Assembly: GCF_900103445.1 (NCBI RefSeq) | Contig: NZ_FNHS01000007.1 | Coordinates: 1 to 64,000, forward strand | From: Methylobacterium phyllostachyos | GTDB taxonomy: Bacteria; Pseudomonadota; Alphaproteobacteria; Rhizobiales; Beijerinckiaceae | Direction of reading: 5' to 3' | DNA: 64,000 bases | Shown: positions 9,466 through 16,582 of the stretch, one piece after another | Layout: each line of letters begins with the position of its first letter | Numbering within the stretch: the stretch's first letter is position 1 | Notes under the pieces: generated by a model | Databases searched by the model: none | The model's input: only the letters and a program-made list of their open reading frames with translations | What the model was told of the DNA's origin: nothing | Translations under genes and position numbers: made by a program

Positions 9466-9799
9466 CCCGCGCGAGGTAGTCGACGATCACCCGCGCATCC
9501 TCCGGCGTGATCGGAGCCTTGTAGGCGGTGATCATCTTGTCGACGACCGCATGCCACTCCTCCCGGGAGAGGGCGGGCTGGTTCAGGGTGTGGTCGGCGG
9601 AGTGGCAAGCCGTGCAGTTCGACGCGATGACGTCGGAGCCCGGCCCGGCGGGGAAACCGATATCGTCGCCGAAGGGCAAGTCGATCTCGGGCGTCGGGCG
9701 AAGCTCCAGCGGCGCGGCGGCGAGGGCCGGCACCGAGCCGGCAAGAAAGCTGGCCAGCAGGGCGGTGCGGAGGGATCGGGACATGAGGGATCGAGACAT
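9449..9799 (-). CDS. Monohaem cytochrome c, SorB-like sulfite dehydrogenase subunit
   Basis: 116 residues with a signal peptide and one haem-binding motif CTACH, then a C-terminal helical part (DARVIVDYLARVKGEP) as in the small cytochrome subunit of periplasmic sulfite:cytochrome c oxidoreductases. The ATG at 9799 is preceded by GAGGGGTGA at good spacing. The coding start is a tandem 15-bp duplication encoding MSRSLMSRSL, so an alternative ATG exists at 9784; a GTG at 9811 is also in frame. It follows the Mo subunit with a gap of about 15 bp and would accept its electrons in the periplasm. Confidence 0.85.
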   Translation of the reverse strand: MSRSLMSRSLRTALLASFLAGSVPALAAAPLELRPTPEIDLPFGDDIGFPAGPGSDVIASNCTACHSADHTLNQPALSREEWHAVVDKMITAYKAPITPEDARVIVDYLARVKGEP

Positions 9800-9814
9800 G
9801 GTCGCGCTCACCCC

Positions 9815-11047
9815 TCAGGCCGCCACGAGGTCGAGGGTCTCGACCTGGTTGGACATGTAGCCTCCCGGGTTCCAGACGCGCCGCATCGGCTGCGCCACCC
9901 GGTCGGCGTTGGTGCAGCGGACCATCACGGTGTGCGCCCCGCGAGCCGGGAGGCTGATCGTGGTTTGCCATTGCCGAAAGCCGTAGGTGCCCTCATCCTT
10001 GCCCAGGGTCGTGGGCTGCCAGGTCCGGCCGCCATCGAGCGACAGGTCCACCGCGGCGACCCCGCGGTCGCCCCCGAAGGCGATGCCGCGCACCGGTTGC
10101 GGCGCCCCGACCGGGACGCTGTCGCCCGGCTTGAGGTTGGTCACGAACGAGCGGGGCAGGTTCCGGGTGATCGGGACCATGCCGAAACCCTTCTGTCCGG
10201 GCTCGACCGTGTGATTGGGCGTGTCCGGCACGCGGTAGCTTCGCGTGGTCCAGACGCTGGGATCGGGGTGGTCTGTCACCTCGATGTCGTTGAGCATCTT
10301 GATCCAGTAGACGGCCGACCAGCCGGGGACGATGAGCTTGAGCGGGAAGCCGTTCAGCATCGGCAGTTGGTGGCCGTTCATCGCGAAGGCCAGCATGACC
10401 TCGCCGTCGCGGGCGTGATCGATGTCCAGGGCCTTCACGAATTTCGGAGCGTCGGGCAGCAGCGGCTCATCGAGGCCGCCGAACTGCACGTGGGTGGCCC
10501 CGCCCTTCACGCCGGCCCGATCAAGGACATCCTTCAGGCGCACACCGGCATAGAGAGCGTTGCTCATGGAGCCGTTCGCCCATTGGGCGCCGGCGACCCG
10601 GGGCTGCGCGTAAAGACGCGAATTGCCGGCGCACTGGCTGACCGCCGCGATCTCGAAGCGCGGCAGATCGTGGATCAGCTCACGCAGCGACAGCGCCTGC
10701 GGCCGCTCGACGAGGCCGTGGACTTTCAGGGCGAAGCTGTCGGTGTCGACGCGGGTCGGGAAGGTGGCCCAGTGCCAGCTGACGAAGTGCTGATCGTTCG
10801 GGGTGAACACGCCGGTGTCGAAGACGTCGAACGGCGTCTCCAGCCAAGGCGGCCGGGTGCGCTGGACGATCATGCGCCCCTTCTCGGGATAGGTCGTGGT
10901 CATGGGCCGGGTGCTCGGGCCGCCCGGGACATGGAAATCGAAGGTGTCGGCGCGAGCTCGGCCGGCGAGCAGGCCCATCCCGCCGAGGGCGGCGGCCGAC
11001 AGAAGGCCGCGGCGGCTCGGAGACGATAACGTGGTGCGTTGAGGCAT
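9815..11047 (-). CDS. Periplasmic sulfite dehydrogenase, molybdopterin subunit (SorA-like)
   Basis: 410 residues from the ATG at 11047. The N-terminus has a twin-arginine signal (SRRGLLSAAALGGMGLLAG), so the folded molybdenum enzyme is exported by Tat. The central domain carries the Mo-ligand cysteine in SQCAGNSR and the YWIKMLNDIEV stretch. The C-terminal dimerisation domain has the sulfite-oxidase pattern (VDLSLDGGRTWQ, NPGGYMSN). It oxidises sulfite to sulfate and passes electrons to the cytochrome encoded immediately downstream. In methylotrophs this removes sulfite formed from sulfonates. An earlier in-frame start at 11092 would place residues before the Tat signal and is less likely. 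Confidence 0.9.
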   Translation of the reverse strand: MPQRTTLSSPSRRGLLSAAALGGMGLLAGRARADTFDFHVPGGPSTRPMTTTYPEKGRMIVQRTRPPWLETPFDVFDTGVFTPNDQHFVSWHWATFPTRVDTDSFALKVHGLVERPQALSLRELIHDLPRFEIAAVSQCAGNSRLYAQPRVAGAQWANGSMSNALYAGVRLKDVLDRAGVKGGATHVQFGGLDEPLLPDAPKFVKALDIDHARDGEVMLAFAMNGHQLPMLNGFPLKLIVPGWSAVYWIKMLNDIEVTDHPDPSVWTTRSYRVPDTPNHTVEPGQKGFGMVPITRNLPRSFVTNLKPGDSVPVGAPQPVRGIAFGGDRGVAAVDLSLDGGRTWQPTTLGKDEGTYGFRQWQTTISLPARGAHTVMVRCTNADRVAQPMRRVWNPGGYMSNQVETLDLVAA

Positions 11048-11270
11048 CGAATTGAAAGGTCCGCTGAGCCGGAGCCCAAGAGGCCGGCGCACGGTCTCCG
11101 CGCTCCTCAGCTTAAGGGCACCTTAAGTGCGCCGAGGCTCGTCGTGGAACGCGTATGGGTGAAATGGAGCGGGTGAGGCTAGACGCACCAAGAGGCGAGC
11201 CGCGTCTTCGATTGATATTTGCAGAGGTCAGCCTCGGTCGACTTCGTGGCTCAATCGCAGAGCGCATGCC

Positions 11271-11708
11271 TCAAGCGTGCGAGGGGGATCGTGCATGGGC
11301 GCGACGGCGCAACAGGGCTGGCTTACGCCCGTCGGGCAGGATGTCCTGCAGGTGGTCTTGGATCATGTCGGCGGTGAACGGCTTGCCGATGAAGCAAGCC
11401 CCCTCCGGCATGTCGCCGGGCCGTGGCCGCAGGTGCCCCGATGCCATCACGATGGCGATGTGCGGCCATCGGGCGGCGGTCTCTCGGGCCACCGCGAAGC
11501 CGTTGCGTGAGCCAGGCATCTGCACGTCGGTGAAGAGCAGCACGATGACGGCGTGTTTCCGGGCGAGGCGTTCCATGGCCTTGTCGCCGTCGTTCGCCTC
11601 GAAGGTCCGGAAGCTCGCATCCTCTAGAATGAACATCGCATCCATGCGGATGAGGCCGTCGTCGACGACGAGGGCGTAGGGCTCCGCGGGATCGGACGGC
11701 TCGCTCAT
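11271..11708 (-). CDS. Stand-alone receiver-domain response regulator
   Basis: 145 residues, a single CheY-like domain: VVDDG near the N-terminus, phospho-acceptor in LLFTDVQMPGS, and GKPF as the conserved Lys. The C-terminal tail is Arg-rich (RRRAHARSPSHA). There is no output domain, so it may act by protein contact or as a phosphate sink. Its sequence type (…LIRMDAMFILEDASFRTFEANDGDKA) is the class often seen beside HWE kinases or stress phosphorelays in alphaproteobacteria. No kinase is adjacent. Start chosen at ATG 11708; TTG at 11714 is two codons earlier. Confidence 0.85.
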   Translation of the reverse strand: MSEPSDPAEPYALVVDDGLIRMDAMFILEDASFRTFEANDGDKAMERLARKHAVIVLLFTDVQMPGSRNGFAVARETAARWPHIAIVMASGHLRPRPGDMPEGACFIGKPFTADMIQDHLQDILPDGRKPALLRRRAHARSPSHA

Positions 11709-11931
11709 CCGCAATCAAGTCCGAGCCGCGTCGAAAGGCGCCCGAAGGCTGAATGCGCTGGCGGCGCGAGCGCGTTCGCTCGAAGCACAGCACTCCAGCA
11801 GCCTGGCACCGGCGACGTCACCACCTTCCGCCGGAACACACCCCCTCGACATGGGAACCGGTAGATCGGCTGCATGCCTCTCACGAAGCGCATTCCTGGA
11901 CGAGCCTTCCTGATGATGTACGACACGTCAC

Positions 11932-11946
11932 TAGACGACCGGTCTA
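11932..11946. promoter_or_regulatory. NemR-type operator upstream of the tetR gene
   Basis: TAGAC-GACCG-GTCTA, a 15-bp inverted repeat 20 bp before the regulator start. The same site with one central base changed occurs at 12615-12629. It resembles the TAGACC/GGTCTA half-sites of E. coli NemR. Confidence 0.75.
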
Positions 11947-11966
11947 ATCAAGCCTATGTGTGGGTG

Positions 11967-12569
11967 ATGGCACACGTCAGCGGCAACACCGACACCCGGC
12001 AAGGCATCCTCGACACCGCCCACCGCATCGTGGGCGCGAAGGGGTTCTCCGGCGTCGGCCTCAACGAGATCCTGGCCGCGGCAGGGGTCCCGAAGGGCTC
12101 GTTCTACCACTACTTCGGATCGAAAGAGGCCTTCGGCGAGGCCCTCCTGGCTGACTATTTTGAGGAATACCTCGCTGATATCGACGCCACCCTCGCCGAG
12201 CCCGGCCTCAGCCACGCCGAGCGACTGATGAACTACTGGCGAAAGTGGCAGGCGACGCAGGGGAGCATCGACTACCAGCGCAAGTGCCTTGCGGTGAAGC
12301 TGGCGGCCGAGGTCTCGGACCTGTCCGAGCCGATGCGGCTGGCCCTCAAGACCGGCACCGCCAGGATCATGGACCGTGTGGCGAGCGCCATCGAGGCGGG
12401 CGTCGCCGAGGGGTCGCTGACGGTCGACGACGGGCCGCACGCCACGGCCGAGACCCTCTACCACCTGTGGCTCGGTGCCAGCCTGATGGCGAAGATCGAG
12501 CGCACCGACGCGCCGTTCGACGCCGCGATGAGGACGACACGGCGCATCCTGAACCCGCAACGAACGTGA
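11967..12569 (+). CDS. TetR-family regulator, NemR-like
   Basis: 200 residues from ATG 11967. The N-terminal helix-turn-helix is clear (AHRIVGAKGFSGVGLNEI…GVPKGSFYHYFGSKEAF). The ligand domain contains YQRKCLAVKLAAEVSDLSEPMR with Cys107, the position of the redox-sensing Cys106 of E. coli NemR, and ends with a NemR-like LYHLWLGASLMAKI. NemR is derepressed by electrophiles such as N-ethylmaleimide, methylglyoxal and hypochlorite. Operators at 11932 and 12615 suggest autoregulation plus control of the two genes downstream. An open frame runs back to 11874, but it would contain the operator and is unlikely to be translated. Confidence 0.87.
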   Translation: MAHVSGNTDTRQGILDTAHRIVGAKGFSGVGLNEILAAAGVPKGSFYHYFGSKEAFGEALLADYFEEYLADIDATLAEPGLSHAERLMNYWRKWQATQGSIDYQRKCLAVKLAAEVSDLSEPMRLALKTGTARIMDRVASAIEAGVAEGSLTVDDGPHATAETLYHLWLGASLMAKIERTDAPFDAAMRTTRRILNPQRT

Positions 12570-12614
12570 CCAAGCGAGCCAATGGCGAAGCCCGGCATGA
12601 TCGTGCGCAGACAA

Positions 12615-12629
12615 TAGACGACCAGTCTA
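12615..12629. promoter_or_regulatory. NemR-type operator before the 12656 gene
   Basis: TAGAC-GACCA-GTCTA, identical to the site at 11932-11946 except for one central base, placed 26 bp before the start codon of the downstream gene. This links that gene and the DJ-1-like gene to the TetR regulator. Confidence 0.75.
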
Positions 12630-12655
12630 CTCAAACTTGACCGAAGGAGAAGACC

Positions 12656-12904
12656 ATGCCCCCCCGAACCGCCTATCCCGTCGTCTCCTACCTGCTGCTG
12701 GCTGAGCTCGGCGCTGCCCTGTTCGGCGGCACCGCAGCATCCGCCGAGGAGCGCATCACCCTGGAGATCATCGGCGCCGTCCGCATGACGGGTCCGGCGA
12801 TGGTCCGCCCAGCGGACGCGACGCCTGTCAGGGCCGAGGACACCCAGGCGCGCGAGGCCAGCGCCGAGCGTTCCACCGAGAGGATGGCGGTCCGTCACGA
12901 CTGA
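12656..12904 (+). CDS. Small exported hypothetical protein in the NemR-like regulon
   Basis: 82 residues. An AAGGAGAAG element precedes the ATG. Residues 1-30 form a signal peptide (…YLLLAELGAALFGGTAASA). The mature part is short, charged and without cysteines (…RAEDTQAREASAERSTERMAVRHD). No family recognised. The NemR-type operator directly upstream implies induction together with the amidotransferase-like gene 53 bp downstream. Confidence 0.55.
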   Translation: MPPRTAYPVVSYLLLAELGAALFGGTAASAEERITLEIIGAVRMTGPAMVRPADATPVRAEDTQAREASAERSTERMAVRHD

Positions 12905-12957
12905 CCCGCCCGCGATCCTCCGAACGACCACCCCCCAACCGACACCGGAGAACGACG

Positions 12958-13641
12958 ATGAAAATCCTGATGGTGCTCACCTCGCACGACCAGCTCGGCG
13001 ACACCGGCCGCAAGACCGGCTTCTGGCTGGAGGAGCTCGCCGCGCCCTACTATGTGTTCAAGGACGCCGGCGCAGAGGTGGTCCTGGCCTCGCCCAAGGG
13101 CGGTCAGCCGCCCCTCGACCCGAAGAGCAACGAGCCTGGCTTCCAGACCGACCTGACCCGCCGCTTCGAGGCCGACGCCGAAGCCAACGCGGTCCTGGCA
13201 GACACCGCCCGGCTCGCAGGCGTCAGCCACGAGGGCTTCGACGCGGTGTTTTACCCCGGCGGGCACGGTCCGCTCTGGGACCTCGCGGAAGATGCCGCCT
13301 CAATCAAGCTGATCGAGACCACGCTCCGCGCCGGCAAGCCCGTCACTCTCGTGTGCCACGCCCCCGGCGTGCTGCGTCATGCCAAGTCGCCCGACGGCAA
13401 GCCGCTGGTCGAGGGCAAGGACGTCACCGGCTTCACCAACACCGAGGAGGAGGCGGTCGGCTTGACCGAGGTCGTCCCGTTCCTCGTCGAGGACGAACTC
13501 AAGCGGAACGGCGGCAGGTTCTCGAAGGCCGGCGACTGGGAGTCCTATGTCGTGGCCGACGGCCTGCTGATCACCGGGCAGAACCCAGCCTCGTCCGGAC
13601 CGGCGGCCGAGCGCCTGCTGGCGCATCTCCGCCAGGGCTGA
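12958..13641 (+). CDS. DJ-1/PfpI family protein (Hsp31-like type 1 glutamine amidotransferase domain)
   Basis: 227 residues covering one whole class I glutamine-amidotransferase-like domain. The nucleophile elbow is TLVCHAPG (Cys133, His134), and the acidic partner is in FWLEELAAPY (Glu25/Glu26). The residues after it (KTGFWLEELAAPY, PGGHGPLWDLAED) place it with the Hsp31/YhbO-like glyoxalase III and protein-deglycase group. These act on methylglyoxal or glyoxal without a cofactor. Cytoplasmic; no signal peptide. Control by a NemR-like repressor fits removal of reactive carbonyls, a known need in C1 metabolism. The exact substrate is inference. Confidence 0.85.
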   Translation: MKILMVLTSHDQLGDTGRKTGFWLEELAAPYYVFKDAGAEVVLASPKGGQPPLDPKSNEPGFQTDLTRRFEADAEANAVLADTARLAGVSHEGFDAVFYPGGHGPLWDLAEDAASIKLIETTLRAGKPVTLVCHAPGVLRHAKSPDGKPLVEGKDVTGFTNTEEEAVGLTEVVPFLVEDELKRNGGRFSKAGDWESYVVADGLLITGQNPASSGPAAERLLAHLRQG

Positions 13642-14078
13642 CCGGCTGCACCGACCGGAATCGGCGCTGTCCCGCCTACGACCAGCGCCGCCATTCCCCA
13701 AGGCGTCCGGTCGGTGGCCGCCTTGAAGGTCCGGTTGAAGTGGCTCTGCGAACCGTAACCGCAGGCTAGGGCCACCTCGCCGAGGGGCTGCCCGGTCCGG
13801 AGCAGCCACTTGGCCCGCTCAATGCGCCGCGCCGCGAGGTAGCGGTGCGGCGGCAGGCCGAAGCTGATCCGGAACATCTTCGCGAAGGGGAAGGTGCTGA
13901 GCCGCGCCTCGGCCGCGAGCTGGTCGAGCGTCAGCGCCTCGTCCAGGTGCGCCGCGGCCATCTCCATGACCCGGCGTCGCACCGACGAGGACAAACCGGC
14001 GCGAACCTCGCTCGGCTTCTTGTCGATGTGCCGGCGCAGGACGCCGTGCAGGAGACGGTGGCAGGCGGCGTCCGCCAA
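13545..14078 (-). pseudogene. AraC-family regulator, N-terminally truncated
   Basis: The frame preserves the double helix-turn-helix of AraC regulators: LDQLAAEARLSTFPFAKMFRISFGLPPHRYL and LGEVALACGYGSQSHFNRTFKAATDRTP. The usual N-terminal ~150-residue sensing domain is absent, and no matching frame lies upstream. The frame then overruns the normal C-terminus by ~45 residues, overlapping the convergent amidotransferase-like gene by 97 bp. Both signs point to a decayed gene. A short fragment on the same strand at about 14100-14260 reads as protein-like (…FSAYPIQKHTDCFPPWSGVDD) but I cannot identify it. Confidence 0.65.
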
Positions 14079-14263
14079 TCGACGCGGGCCGCGACGGCCT
14101 AGGTGAATGACCGGACCAGCACTTGCCGGTCAGCGTCGTCGACGCCCGACCAGGGCGGGAAACAGTCGGTGTGCTTCTGAATGGGATATGCGCTGAACCG
14201 GTCGTCCAGCGTGAATCGGATGCGGTTGAGGCGCCCAGACTCGTAATTTCCAGATGAAAAACT

Positions 14264-14842
14264 TCACTGGCTTGGGAGCAAACCCATCCGTCGGTAGCTT
14301 TCGATCAACTCGTCGAATAATTTCACGTCCGAACGGCTGCGGGCGATGATCTGCGCCCCGGCGACAGCAGCATAAATGGCGCGAGCCCTCAACGCACCCT
14401 CGGCTGGCGAGGCGAGTTTGGCAGCGACCAAATGTTCGCAGAGCCAAGCGGTGTTCACGTCGGCGAAAGTTTGCACCTCCTTCAGCACTGGCTCGGGCAA
14501 CTCGTCACGTTCCGTCGCCATGAAGCTGCTCAGGCACATGCGATTATCGCGCTCCAGGGATAGCCGGAAGATGCTCGGGTATCGCTGCAACGCTTCAGTT
14601 GGGCTTCGGGCATCTGTCGAGATAGCTTCGAGATCGCGGGCGATGTCTTCCCAGTAGCGCCGCGCAACCGCCTCGCCGAGGAGGGCCTTCGTAGCGAAGT
14701 GGTAGTTGATGCTGGCAGCCTTGATGCCGACCGTCTCCGCGAGGTCGCGGAAGTTGAGGCCGCCGTAGCCATAGGCCATCGCCGCCTCCTTGGCGGCCAC
14801 GAGGATGGCCTCCCTCACATTCCCCTTTGACGTCGCTGCCAT
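14264..14842 (-). CDS. TetR-family repressor divergent from the GST gene
   Basis: 192 residues from ATG 14842, with GGAGGT at ideal spacing. The helix-turn-helix is GYGGLNFRDLAETVGIKAASINYHFATKALLGEAV. The C-terminal domain (…FADVNTAWLCEHLVAAK, ARAIYAAVAGAQIIARSRSDVKLFDELIESYR) is closely related to the second TetR protein at 15908-16471, so these are paralogues. Two 18-bp repeats in the shared promoter (14856, 14911) are its likely operators. It probably represses itself and the glutathione transferase gene and is released by the transferase substrate or product. Confidence 0.9.
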   Translation of the reverse strand: MAATSKGNVREAILVAAKEAAMAYGYGGLNFRDLAETVGIKAASINYHFATKALLGEAVARRYWEDIARDLEAISTDARSPTEALQRYPSIFRLSLERDNRMCLSSFMATERDELPEPVLKEVQTFADVNTAWLCEHLVAAKLASPAEGALRARAIYAAVAGAQIIARSRSDVKLFDELIESYRRMGLLPSQ

Positions 14843-14855
14843 ATCCGACCTCCGC

Positions 14856-14873
14856 CTGTCATATGGCAGACAG
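14856..14873. promoter_or_regulatory. TetR operator, proximal to the tetR gene
   Basis: CTGTC-ATATGGCA-GACAG, an inverted repeat 13 bp before the repressor start codon, overlapping its leader. A second copy with the same arms is at 14911-14928. Confidence 0.75.
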
Positions 14874-14876
14874 GGG

Positions 14877-14905
14877 TTGACGATACAAGACGGTAGACCT
14901 AGCTT
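14877..14905 (+). promoter_or_regulatory. Promoter of the glutathione transferase gene
   Basis: TTGACG (14877-14882), 17-bp spacer, TAGCTT (14900-14905). The two operators flank this promoter directly, one upstream of -35 and one just after -10, the layout expected for repression. Confidence 0.65.
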
Positions 14906-14910
14906 GCAGC

Positions 14911-14928
14911 CTGTCATCTGACAGACAG
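14911..14928. promoter_or_regulatory. TetR operator, proximal to the GST gene
   Basis: CTGTC-ATCTGACA-GACAG; arms identical to 14856-14873. It begins 5 bp after the -10 hexamer, so a bound repressor would block initiation. Confidence 0.75.
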
Positions 14929-14953
14929 GCAGCTCAGGGAAAGCGAGACGACG

Positions 14954-15652
14954 ATGTCCGACAAGCTCAAGCTCTTCACCTCCCCTTCGGCCTTCCCCAA
15001 CCCGCAGCGCCTGCGGATTTTCATGCACGAGAAGGGCATCGCCGACCGCTTCGACGAGACAATCTACGACATGTCGCCGGTGGGCGAGCAGCGGGGTTGG
15101 AGGCACCTGAAGATGAACGCTTGGGGCGAGACACCGACGCTCGCGCTCGCCGATGGTTCTTACCTAAGCGAGACCTCCGCCATCGCCCGCTACCTCGACG
15201 ACACGTTCGAGGGCCGCAAGATCATGGGCGGGACGGCGCACGAGCGTGGCCTCGATCAGATGTGGGACAACAGGGTGTGGGTGCACATCCTCTACCCCAT
15301 CGTCACCGCCTTCCACGTCCTGCACCAGGGATTGGGCCCGAAGCTCGAACTGACCAGCAACCCGGCTTGGGGCGAGCATTCACGGAAGGTGGCGCTGGCG
15401 CATGCCGGTCTCGTGGACCGGCATCTCGCGGATGGCCGCGACTGGCTGCTGGGTGGCGATCAGCCGACGTTCTCCGACATCACGTTGGCGACGGCGATTG
15501 CGTTCTCCAAGTTCCCTGTCAACGCCACCCCGCTCGATGAGCGGTTCGAATATCTTGATGCCTTCTGGCGGCGCTGGCAGGCTCGGCCGACCTTCATCGC
15601 CGCGTATGCCGACCGTAGCAGCGGTGTGCCAGAGATCGACAATCGCACGTGA
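14954..15652 (+). CDS. Glutathione S-transferase
   Basis: 232 residues with an N-terminal thioredoxin-fold domain (LKLFTSPSAFPNPQRLRIFMHEKG; SP/S at the glutathione site; NAWGETPTLALADGSYLSETSAIARYL, where the Thr-Pro cis-proline and the Ser-Glu that bind the gamma-glutamyl group are visible) and an all-helical C-terminal domain with the capping motif TFSDITLATAIAFSKF. Cytoplasmic; conjugates or isomerises electrophiles with glutathione. The divergent TetR gene and paired operators show it is an inducible single-gene transcription unit. A strong hairpin follows the stop codon. Confidence 0.93.
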   Translation: MSDKLKLFTSPSAFPNPQRLRIFMHEKGIADRFDETIYDMSPVGEQRGWRHLKMNAWGETPTLALADGSYLSETSAIARYLDDTFEGRKIMGGTAHERGLDQMWDNRVWVHILYPIVTAFHVLHQGLGPKLELTSNPAWGEHSRKVALAHAGLVDRHLADGRDWLLGGDQPTFSDITLATAIAFSKFPVNATPLDERFEYLDAFWRRWQARPTFIAAYADRSSGVPEIDNRT

Positions 15653-15658
15653 GGTTCC

Positions 15659-15686
15659 GCGGTCGGGCTGGCAACCGCCCGACCGC
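15659..15686 (+). terminator. Terminator-like hairpin after the GST gene
   Basis: A perfect 10-bp inverted repeat, GCGGTCGGGC (15659-15668) and GCCCGACCGC (15677-15686), 7 bp after the stop codon; no T-tract. Confidence 0.6.
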
Positions 15687-15907
15687 GATGCCGCTTGAAC
15701 CAACTTCGAGCGGCATTCTGCGATGGCCGCTTTGGGGATGCGGTACCGAAAGACCCAACCGCCGGTTTGGGTCGGATCCGGAATGTCCCCCTTCATCTCG
15801 CAGGCCACGGTCCGTCCCCGGCCGAGCCGACTGCACTCAAGGAATGCGAGGCCCCACCCGGTTGAGGGTGAGACGAACGCTTGTCCTGCGGGCCGCGACC
15901 CTGGGCC

Positions 15908-16471
15908 TTAGGCCGGCAGGAGCCCCGAGGCGCGGTAGCTCTCGATCAACCTGTCGAACTCTGCGACGTCCGATCGGCTCCGCGCGTAGAGTTGGGCGCC
16001 GGACACCGCGGCGAAGATCGCCCGCGCCCGCGCCTCGCTCTCCTTCGGCTTCACCGCCCCGGCCATCTCCAGCACCTTGGCGAGCCAGGCGATGTTGACG
16101 TCGGCGAAGCCCTGCGTCTCCCGCTGCACGGCCTCGGGCAGGTTGGCGTACTCGGCCGACATGAAGCTGCACAGGCAGAGCCTGTTCCCGTCCTCAAGCG
16201 ACCGGCGGAAGGTGCCCGGGTAGCGCCGCAGGCATTCCATCGGGTCGCCGGTCGTCTCCAGCATGGTGTCGAGCTCGACCGCGATGTCCTCCCAGTAGCG
16301 CCGTGCCACGGCCGCGCCGAGATCCGCCTTGCTGGCGAAGTGGTGGTAGATGCTCGCCGCTTTGATGCCGACGTCCGCGGCAAGGTCGCGGTAGCTCAAC
16401 CCGCCGTAGCCGTGCGCCTGCGCGGTTTTCCGTGCGGCGGCCAGGATCGTCTCCTTCGCGTTCGTGCTCAC
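15908..16471 (-). CDS. TetR-family repressor divergent from the amidase gene
   Basis: 187 residues. Helix-turn-helix GYGGLSYRDLAADVGIKAASIYHHFASKADLGAAV; the C-terminal half (FADVNIAWLAKVLEMAG, ARAIFAAVSGAQLYARSRSDVAEFDRLIESYRASGLLPA) is strongly similar to the repressor at 14264-14842, pointing to gene duplication followed by operator divergence. Two 15-bp sites in the intergenic region are its probable operators. Expected to repress itself and the amidase and to respond to a compound related to the amidase substrate. Confidence 0.9.
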   Translation of the reverse strand: MSTNAKETILAAARKTAQAHGYGGLSYRDLAADVGIKAASIYHHFASKADLGAAVARRYWEDIAVELDTMLETTGDPMECLRRYPGTFRRSLEDGNRLCLCSFMSAEYANLPEAVQRETQGFADVNIAWLAKVLEMAGAVKPKESEARARAIFAAVSGAQLYARSRSDVAEFDRLIESYRASGLLPA

Positions 16472-16497
16472 CCCTGCCTCCGTCCCGGAATCAGAAA

Positions 16498-16512
16498 CCT
16501 ACCAGTCGTTAG
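16498..16512. promoter_or_regulatory. TetR operator, proximal to the tetR gene
   Basis: CCTACC-AGT-CGTTAG, an imperfect inverted repeat of CTAACG-like arms; the same 12 conserved bases recur at 16553-16567. It lies 26 bp before the repressor start. Confidence 0.7.
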
Positions 16513-16519
16513 TTAGGGG

Positions 16520-16548
16520 TTGACGGCCCGGAAATCCAGACCTAACTT
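16520..16548 (+). promoter_or_regulatory. Promoter of the amidase gene
   Basis: TTGACG (16520-16525), 17-bp spacer, TAACTT (16543-16548). Same layout as the GST promoter: one operator before -35, one a few bases after -10. Confidence 0.65.
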
Positions 16549-16552
16549 CCAG

Positions 16553-16567
16553 CCTACCGAACGTTAG
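16553..16567. promoter_or_regulatory. TetR operator, proximal to the amidase gene
   Basis: CCTACC-GAA-CGTTAG; differs from 16498-16512 only in the 3-bp centre. It overlaps the likely transcription start. Confidence 0.7.
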
Positions 16568-16582
16568 GCAGGCAAAACGATC

